From NCBI RefSeq assembly GCF_007830515.1, contig NZ_VLKT01000060.1, positions 1 to 38,717 of the forward strand: 38,717 nt of DNA, given 5' to 3'. The translations under genes were made by a program, and so were the position numbers. How positions within the stretch are numbered: position 1 is the stretch's first letter; each line of letters opens with the position of its first letter. The notes under the pieces were generated by a model, which saw only the letters and a list, made by a program, of their open reading frames with translations, was not told the origin of the DNA and made no database searches. Source of the DNA: Mesorhizobium tianshanense. Lineage in GTDB: Bacteria; Pseudomonadota; Alphaproteobacteria; Rhizobiales; Rhizobiaceae. This document shows positions 32,754-38,717 of this stretch, piece by piece.

Positions 32754-33437
32754 TCAAAGCCCCGCCTGGCCCCGAAACAGATCGGCACTGTCGAGCTTCG
32801 AAACCTCGATGACGGCTTGCGTCCGGCTGTAGACGTTGAGCTTGCGCAGGATCTCCGAAACATGCGCCTTGACGGTGGTTTCGCCGACCTGCAGCTCGTA
32901 GGCGATCTGCTTGTTGAGCAGGCCCTGGCGCAGCATCTGCAGCACCCGCAATTGCTGCGGCGTCAGTTTGGCAAGACGCTGCACCATCTCGGCGCGGTCG
33001 GTGCTCTCGGCGTCCGGCGGCTGGCCTTCATAGGTTTCGGGCACGTAGATCGCGCCTTCCATCACCGAGCGGATGGCGGCGGCCAGATCACTCTTGCGCG
33101 CCGATTTCGGGATGAAACCGGCAGCACCATAGGACAGCGCCTCGGAAATGATCTTCGGCTCCTCATGCCCCGAAACGATGACCACCGGCAGGCGCGGATA
33201 GCGGGTCCGAAGCTGCAGCAGCCCATCGAAGCCATGCACATCAGGCATGCTGAGGTCGAGCAGCGCGAGATCGAACGGTTTCGCATCCGCCAGAAGCTCG
33301 AATGCCTCGGTGATCGAACGCGCCTCGACGGTGTCGACGTCCGGATAGGCCATTTGCACGGCGCTGTGCAGCGCCTCGCGAAACAGCGGGTGGTCGTCGA
33401 TGATCAGAAACCGGGCGCTATCGTTGACTGCGGTCAT
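32754..33437 (-). CDS. LuxR-family response regulator
   Basis: A 227-residue regulator. Receiver domain: D14/D15, phospho-acceptor D61 in 'LALLDLSMPDVHG', K111 in 'FIPKSARK'. The LuxR HTH (about 155-215) has 'LTPQQLRVLQMLRQGLLNKQ' and 'LQVGETTVKAHVSEILRKLN'. It is convergent with the hybrid kinase, sharing a 258-bp gap. In Pseudomonas and others, NahK/ErcS'-type kinases are encoded near LuxR regulators of the ErbR/AgmR type, so it may be the output partner. Its targets are unknown. The 258-bp gap holds short inverted pairs (for example CCTCGC and GCGAGG near 32585-32600) but no clear terminator. Confidence 0.92.
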   Translation of the reverse strand: MTAVNDSARFLIIDDHPLFREALHSAVQMAYPDVDTVEARSITEAFELLADAKPFDLALLDLSMPDVHGFDGLLQLRTRYPRLPVVIVSGHEEPKIISEALSYGAAGFIPKSARKSDLAAAIRSVMEGAIYVPETYEGQPPDAESTDRAEMVQRLAKLTPQQLRVLQMLRQGLLNKQIAYELQVGETTVKAHVSEILRKLNVYSRTQAVIEVSKLDSADLFRGQAGL

Positions 33438-33580
33438 GGCGTTCGTTTCATTTCAGGCAGGATAGAATAGCCCAGTGACCATGGCCAGATTATTGGCAAA
33501 TAGTACATCGCCATCCCTGGCCGAAGGAATTCCGACCACCATGCCTTGCCCGGTCCTCCAAATCGGCCGAATGTGCCGCA

Positions 33581-34231
33581 ATGAGCGACATCGTCCTCCA
33601 CAACTACTACCGCTCCTCCACCTCCTACCGGGTGCGGATCGCGCTGGAGATGAAGGGCCTGACCTACCAATACGTGCCGCATCATCTGCGCCATGGCGAG
33701 CATCTGGAGCCCGCCTATCTCGCGGTCAACCCGCAGGGACTGGTGCCGGCGCTAATCCTGGGCGACGGCACGCTGCTGACCCAATCGCTGGCGATCATCG
33801 AATTTCTGGACGAGACCAGGCCCGAACCGCCGCTTTTGCCGAAGGACGCGCTTGGCCGGGCCCGCGTCAGGATGCTGGCGCAGATGATCGCCTGCGACAT
33901 CCATCCGGTGAACAATCTGCGCGTGCTGACCTCGCTGCGCACCCTGTTCGGCGCCGGCGACGAGGACGTCGCCAACTGGTTCCGGCACTGGGTGAACGAA
34001 GGTTTCCAGCCGCTTGAAAAGATTCTGGCTTCGTCGTCCGAAACCGGGATATTCTGCCATGGCGACACGCCGGGGCTGGCCGACATCTGCCTGGCCGCAC
34101 AGGTCACCAGCAATGCCCGTTTCGGCGTCGACATGACGCCCTACCCGACGATCGCACGCATCCACGCCACCTGCATGGCGCTGCCGGCCTTCCAAAAGGC
34201 CGCACCCGGGAACCAGATCGATGCCGAATAG
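33581..34231 (+). CDS. maiA: Maleylacetoacetate isomerase (zeta-class GST)
   Basis: A 216-residue zeta-class GST. The active-site motif reads 'RSSTSYRVRIAL' (11-22), a variant of the usual SSCSWRVRIAL, in which the Cys is replaced by Thr; the catalytic Ser positions are kept. 'VNPQGLVPALILGDG' and 'LTQSLAIIEFLDE' bind glutathione. The C-domain contains 'MIACDIHPVNNLRVL', a hallmark of the family. It turns maleylacetoacetate into fumarylacetoacetate in tyrosine and homogentisate breakdown. The usual partner genes (fahA, hmgA) are absent next to it. Its stop is 31 bases from the alcohol dehydrogenase ATG, so they may be co-transcribed. Confidence 0.88.
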   Translation: MSDIVLHNYYRSSTSYRVRIALEMKGLTYQYVPHHLRHGEHLEPAYLAVNPQGLVPALILGDGTLLTQSLAIIEFLDETRPEPPLLPKDALGRARVRMLAQMIACDIHPVNNLRVLTSLRTLFGAGDEDVANWFRHWVNEGFQPLEKILASSSETGIFCHGDTPGLADICLAAQVTSNARFGVDMTPYPTIARIHATCMALPAFQKAAPGNQIDAE

Positions 34232-34262
34232 AGCAGTTGAATAAAAGCATGAGGAATTGCCG

Positions 34263-35303
<1,041 letters not shown>

Positions 35304-35316
35304 CCGTGCGGCTCTC

Positions 35317-35342
35317 CCTTCTCCCCTTGTTGTGGGAGAAGG
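35317..35342. terminator. Bidirectional hairpin between convergent genes
   Basis: CCTTCTCCC (35317-35325) pairs with GGGAGAAGG (35334-35342), loop 8. It lies between the stops of the alcohol dehydrogenase and the transporter. This CTTCTCCC type is frequent between genes in Mesorhizobium. Confidence 0.65.
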
Positions 35343-35356
35343 AGAAGGAGCGGTGC

Positions 35357-36220
35357 CTATCTCGCATATCTCTTCGCACCGACGACGCAAAGCACCACGG
35401 CGGCGGTGACGGCGATCATGGCAGGACTGACCTGCTCGTGCAGCAGCGTTGCCGCCAGCGCTAGGCCGAAGAACGGCTGCAGCAACTGCAACTGCCCGAC
35501 CGCGGCGATGCCACCTTGTGCCAGTCCGCGATACCAGAACACAAAGCCGATCAGCATGCTGAACAGTGAGACATAGGCCAGGCCGATCCAGGCGGCCTCG
35601 CCGACACCCGCAAACGAAATCGGCATGGTGACGAGCGTCAGCGCCAGCATGACCGGCAGCGACAACACCAGCGCCCACGAGATCACCTGCCAGCCGCCGA
35701 GTTTGCGGGACAGTTTGGCTCCTTCCGCATAGCCCAATCCGCACAGGATAATTGCGGCCAGCATCAGCGTGTCGCCGAGCGGCGAGGCCGAAACGCCTTG
35801 TGTCATCGCAAAACCGGCAACAAGGAAGCTGCCAAGGCACGAAAACAGCCAGAAGGCCGGTTTGGGGCGATCGCCGCCGCGAATGACGCCGAAGATCGCG
35901 GTCGCCAGCGGCAACAGGCCGACGAAAATGATGGAATGGGCCGAGGTGACGTGCTTGAGCGCCAACGCGGTCAGCAGCGGAAAGCCGATCACGACGCCGA
36001 GCGCCACGATGGCCAGCGAGAACAGATCCTGCCGCTCCGGACGCTTCTGGCGAAAAATGAGCAGGAGCGCGAGGCCGAGTATGCCTGCCGTGGCAGCACG
36101 GGCGACGGTTACGAACGCCGGATCGAAATCCATCACCGCTACGCGCGTCGCCGGAAGCGATCCGCTGAAAATCAGGACGCCTACGAATCCGTTGATCCAG
36201 CCACCCGCCGTCTTGTCCAT
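35357..36220 (-). CDS. EamA/DMT-family transporter
   Basis: A 287-residue inner-membrane protein with about ten hydrophobic spans in two EamA repeats (about 8-135 and 150-282). 'GVLIFSGSLPATRVAV' and 'AYVSLFSMLIGFVFWYRGLA' with 'LQLLQPFFGLALAATLLHEQ' are family hallmarks, the last giving the conserved 'E' of the ninth helix. The ATG at 36220 (GGAGTG upstream) is chosen over an earlier open stretch. Members export amino acids or metabolites. It is divergent from a MocR-type regulator by about 106 bases, a pairing often seen for aminotransferase-like regulators and their exporters. Confidence 0.9.
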   Translation of the reverse strand: MDKTAGGWINGFVGVLIFSGSLPATRVAVMDFDPAFVTVARAATAGILGLALLLIFRQKRPERQDLFSLAIVALGVVIGFPLLTALALKHVTSAHSIIFVGLLPLATAIFGVIRGGDRPKPAFWLFSCLGSFLVAGFAMTQGVSASPLGDTLMLAAIILCGLGYAEGAKLSRKLGGWQVISWALVLSLPVMLALTLVTMPISFAGVGEAAWIGLAYVSLFSMLIGFVFWYRGLAQGGIAAVGQLQLLQPFFGLALAATLLHEQVSPAMIAVTAAVVLCVVGAKRYAR

Positions 36221-36326
36221 CGCACACTCCTGATATTTCCGCCCTCTATCGGGCCGGGCGGATGGCGCCGCCAGAGACAATGAGGTACAGTTCGACAAAA
36301 CTGTCATGACACGTTGAGCAGTACGG

Positions 36327-37730
36327 ATGGACGAGCAGACGACGGTAAGCGAGGGCAGCGGGACGCTTGTCGAAAGCGTCATGGCGACGATCAGGCACAG
36401 GATCGCCGCGCGCAGCCTGACACCGGGAACACGACTGCCTTCGATCCGGGCCTTTGCCAAGATCATGCGGGTTTCCAAGTCCACCGTCGTCGAAGCCTAT
36501 GAGCGTCTGGCAGCGGAGGGCATGATCCGCTCGCGCCCAGGTTCGGGTTTTTATGCTGCCGGGCCGCTGGCTCCCTTGTCCCTGGCCGAGATCGGCCCAA
36601 GGCTTGACCGTGCTGTCGATCCGCTCTGGGTTTCACGCCAGTCGCTGGAAGCTGGCGACGGCGTGCTCAAACCCGGCTGCGGCTGGCTGCCTGCCTCGTG
36701 GATGCCGGAGGCGGGATTGCGCCGGGCACTGCGGGCAATGGCACGCGGCGGTGACGTCGCGCTGACGGACTACGGCACCCCTCTCGGGCTGCCGCCGCTG
36801 CGTCATCTGCTCGCACGGCGCATGGCAGAGCACGGCATCGAGGCATCTCCCGACCAGATCATGCTGACGGAATCAGGCACCCAGGCCATCGACCTGCTGT
36901 GCCGTTTCCTGCTCGAGCCGGGCGACACGGTGCTGGTGGACGATCCTTGTTATTTCAACTTCCATGCGCTGCTGCGCGCCCACCGGGCCAAGGTGGTCGG
37001 CGTTCCCTATACGCCGTCGGGGCCGGATATCGAGTTGTTCGCGCAGGCGCTGACCGAACACCAGCCGCGCCTCTACATCACCAATTCCGCGCTTCACAAT
37101 CCAACGGGTGCAATTCTGTCGCCGGTCGTCGCCCATCGATTGCTCAAGCTCGCCGATCGCTCCGATCTGACGATCATCGAAGACGATATCTTTGCCGACT
37201 TCGAATACACGCCCGCGCCCAGGCTGGCGGCATTCGACGGCCTTGGTCGCGTCGTCCATATCGGCAGCTTTTCCAAGACGCTTTCGGCGTCGGTGCGCTG
37301 CGGTTTCATCGCGGCGCCGCGCGACTGGATGGAAGGTTTGACCGACCTCAAGATCGCGACATCCTTCGGTGGCGGACGGCTTGCCTCCGAACTGGTGCTG
37401 ACGCTGCTGAAGGACGGCAGCTATCGCAAGCACATGGATTTGCTGCGCACGCGGCTTTCACGCGCCATGGTCGAGACAAGCACCCGCCTGAAGGCGATCG
37501 GCATCACGCCGTGGATCGACCAGCCGACCGGCATGTTCTTGTGGTGCAGGCTGCCGGAAGGCGTGGATGCGGCTGAAATAGCCCGCCGCGCTTTGTCGGC
37601 CAACGTCGTGCTGGCGCCCGGCAATGCGTTCAGCCTGTCCCAAACTGCCAGCCGTTTCCTGCGCTTCAACGTCGCGCAATCGGCAGACGAGAGGATTTTC
37701 AGGACGCTCGAAGAGGCGATGTCGCGTTGA
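36327..37730 (+). CDS. MocR-type GntR/aminotransferase regulator
   Basis: A 467-residue fusion. The N-terminal GntR wHTH (about 12-78) shows 'LTPGTRLPSIRAFAKIMRVS' and 'VVEAYERLAAEGMIRSRPGS'. The fold-type I aminotransferase domain (about 110-465) has the Schiff-base Lys at K317 in 'IGSFSKTLSASVRCGF', 'NPTGAILSP' and 'EDDIFADFEY', all expected of PLP binding. Such proteins usually act as regulators, not enzymes, sensing PLP or amino acids. It is divergent from the EamA gene, the natural target candidate. Confidence 0.93.
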   Translation: MDEQTTVSEGSGTLVESVMATIRHRIAARSLTPGTRLPSIRAFAKIMRVSKSTVVEAYERLAAEGMIRSRPGSGFYAAGPLAPLSLAEIGPRLDRAVDPLWVSRQSLEAGDGVLKPGCGWLPASWMPEAGLRRALRAMARGGDVALTDYGTPLGLPPLRHLLARRMAEHGIEASPDQIMLTESGTQAIDLLCRFLLEPGDTVLVDDPCYFNFHALLRAHRAKVVGVPYTPSGPDIELFAQALTEHQPRLYITNSALHNPTGAILSPVVAHRLLKLADRSDLTIIEDDIFADFEYTPAPRLAAFDGLGRVVHIGSFSKTLSASVRCGFIAAPRDWMEGLTDLKIATSFGGGRLASELVLTLLKDGSYRKHMDLLRTRLSRAMVETSTRLKAIGITPWIDQPTGMFLWCRLPEGVDAAEIARRALSANVVLAPGNAFSLSQTASRFLRFNVAQSADERIFRTLEEAMSR

Positions 37731-37757
37731 AAAGTGCAGGCCCTGGCGCTTCGCCCC

Positions 37758-38252
37758 TCACGCCCCTGCCCGCTTGCGCCTTTCGTAAAGCATGACGAGC
37801 GTTTCGGCCGTCAGCGCCGGCTTCCGCTCACCTTCGATCTCGACGATGTTGGCGGCCTTCATCAGATACTGGCCGGGGCCTTCGTCCTCCATGGACAAAA
37901 GCGTGATGCGCAGCCTGATGCGCGCGCCGGCCCTGACCGGTGCTAGGAACCGGACTTTGTCGAAACCATAGTTGAACACGGCTTGCGTGTTTTCGGGCAC
38001 GATACCCATGTCGAGCGCCAGCGCTCCGATGATCGACAGCGTCAGATAGCCATGCGCGATGGTAGTGCGAAACGGGCTTTGCCGCTTCGCCCGCTCAGGA
38101 TCGACATGGATCCATTGGCGGTCGCCCGTGCATTCGGCGAACTGGTCGATGCGGCTCTGGTCGACCGTCGTCCAGTCCGACACGCCAAGCTCCTGCCCCG
38201 TCATTGTCCTGAGCTGCTCGTAGGTCGGCGTCCTCAGCCGTGTTTGCGTCAT
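37758..38252 (-). CDS. MaoC-like (R)-specific enoyl-CoA hydratase
   Basis: A 164-residue hotdog-fold enzyme. The catalytic Asp/His of the hydratase 2 motif is at D44 and H49 in 'FAECTGDRQWIHVDPERAKR', followed by 'FRTTIAHGYLTLSIIGAL'. The final strand 'VMLYERRKRAG' closes the fold. Members hydrate trans-enoyl-CoA to (R)-3-hydroxyacyl-CoA, feeding fatty acid or polyhydroxyalkanoate metabolism. GGGAAA precedes the ATG at 38252. It is convergent with the MocR gene, with a 27-base gap. Confidence 0.92.
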   Translation of the reverse strand: MTQTRLRTPTYEQLRTMTGQELGVSDWTTVDQSRIDQFAECTGDRQWIHVDPERAKRQSPFRTTIAHGYLTLSIIGALALDMGIVPENTQAVFNYGFDKVRFLAPVRAGARIRLRITLLSMEDEGPGQYLMKAANIVEIEGERKPALTAETLVMLYERRKRAGA

Positions 38253-38423
38253 TCCTGCTTTCCCGATCGCTTGCCCCGCCTCCGGACCACGAACCGGCCG
38301 CCTCTGTCAATTCGCTCCGCGCGATCCGAGGGCAACGAGCTCAGGTTAACGGCGGGTTTGTAATTTGTGGCACGACGTAGGTTAGCGTGATTCAAGAGGC
38401 TTCCGGAGATTCGGGAGGAAGCC

Positions 38424-38717
38424 ATGAGTGAAGATGTTGCCACGCGCCGCAAGAGTCTTTTGGAGCATTTTTCGGCCATCAAGGACAGCCGCCAGCCGTG
38501 CAAGGTGATGTATCCGCTCAGCGAGGTGCTGCTTTTGGTGGTCTGCGGCACGATGGCGGCCTGCGACGACTACGACGACATCGTTCTATGGGCAAGCAGG
38601 CATCTCGACTTCCTGCGGCGTCTGCAACCCTATCATTTCGGCATTCCCTGCGCCGACTGGCTGCGGGTGGTGATGAACCGGATCGGGCCGGACCTATTCG
38701 CCTCCTGCTTTCTGGCC
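38424..38717 (+). CDS. ISAs1-type transposase (5' part)
   Basis: From the ATG at 38424 (GGGAGGAA about 4 nt upstream) the frame stays open to the window end, 98 codons. 'LLEHFSAIKDSRQPCKVMYP' followed by 'LSEVLLLVVCGTMAACDDYD' and 'DIVLWASRHLDFLRRLQPYH', then 'GIPCADWLRVVMNRIGPDLF', is the N-terminal domain of ISAs1-family (DDE_Tnp_1-associated) transposases. The catalytic DDE part lies outside. The element's left end should lie between 38253 and 38423; no inverted repeat could be proven. Confidence 0.86.
   Translation, partial: MSEDVATRRKSLLEHFSAIKDSRQPCKVMYPLSEVLLLVVCGTMAACDDYDDIVLWASRHLDFLRRLQPYHFGIPCADWLRVVMNRIGPDLFASCFLA

Overview
The window looks like chromosomal sequence of a Rhizobiales alphaproteobacterium, most likely a Mesorhizobium-like soil or root-nodule bacterium. 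This rests on the high GC, the DUF1236 and DUF982 families, an FnrN-type regulator with the rhizobial cysteine spacing, a double-palindrome intergenic repeat of rhizobial type and the general gene content. No rRNA, tRNA or CRISPR array was seen. The genus is an inference from family content; no database search was made.

Positions 1-6810 form a microaerobic and stress block. It holds the end of an Hsp20 chaperone, a small helical protein, an FnrN-type Crp/Fnr regulator, a Met-rich Spy/CpxP-like periplasmic protein, DUF2267 plus phosphoribosyltransferase, a monoheme cytochrome c, a split-barrel flavoprotein, and a tetraheme NapC preceded by a broken napE. Three palindromes of the form TTGA-N6-TCAA (1745, 2676, 4108) lie directly upstream of three of these transcription units, so the block reads as a local FnrN regulon. 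IS630 debris lies inside it, and the nap operon seems to be reduced to napE'-napC.

Positions 6924-16861 are a patchwork of rhizobial accessory genes: a Gfo/Idh/MocA oxidoreductase, a hypothetical protein, an I78-like lipoprotein cut by an in-frame stop, two DUF982 proteins around a GST and an IS5-type remnant, a DUF1236 protein with a 12-residue LEA-like repeat, a Gly-Asn-Ser repeat exported protein, a NarX/NarL-like two-component pair, a second DUF1236 protein and a glycine-zipper stress protein.

Positions 16995-24984 are metabolic: an M20 amidohydrolase divergent from an AraC regulator, a 39-codon membrane peptide, a polytopic membrane protein, a secreted NTF2-like/alpha-beta-hydrolase/NTF2-like operon divergent from a LysR regulator, CutC, and a GNAT acetyltransferase.

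Positions 25113-29087 hold a form II CO-dehydrogenase-like operon, coxS-coxL-coxM, read on the minus strand, with octamer-repeat hairpins in both spacers and a terminator at its end. Next to it (29343-33437) are an NTF2-like gene, a FIST-domain protein resembling the NO sensor NosP, a soluble hybrid kinase resembling NahK, and a convergent LuxR-type response regulator. The FIST gene has a near-perfect 16-bp inverted repeat upstream. The right end carries maiA, a zinc alcohol dehydrogenase, an EamA transporter divergent from a MocR regulator, a MaoC hydratase, and the start of an ISAs1-type transposase.

The main theme is sensing of oxygen, nitrogen oxides and redox state: FnrN, the NarX/NarL-like pair and the NosP/NahK-like pair share the window with hemoproteins and a molybdo-flavoenzyme.
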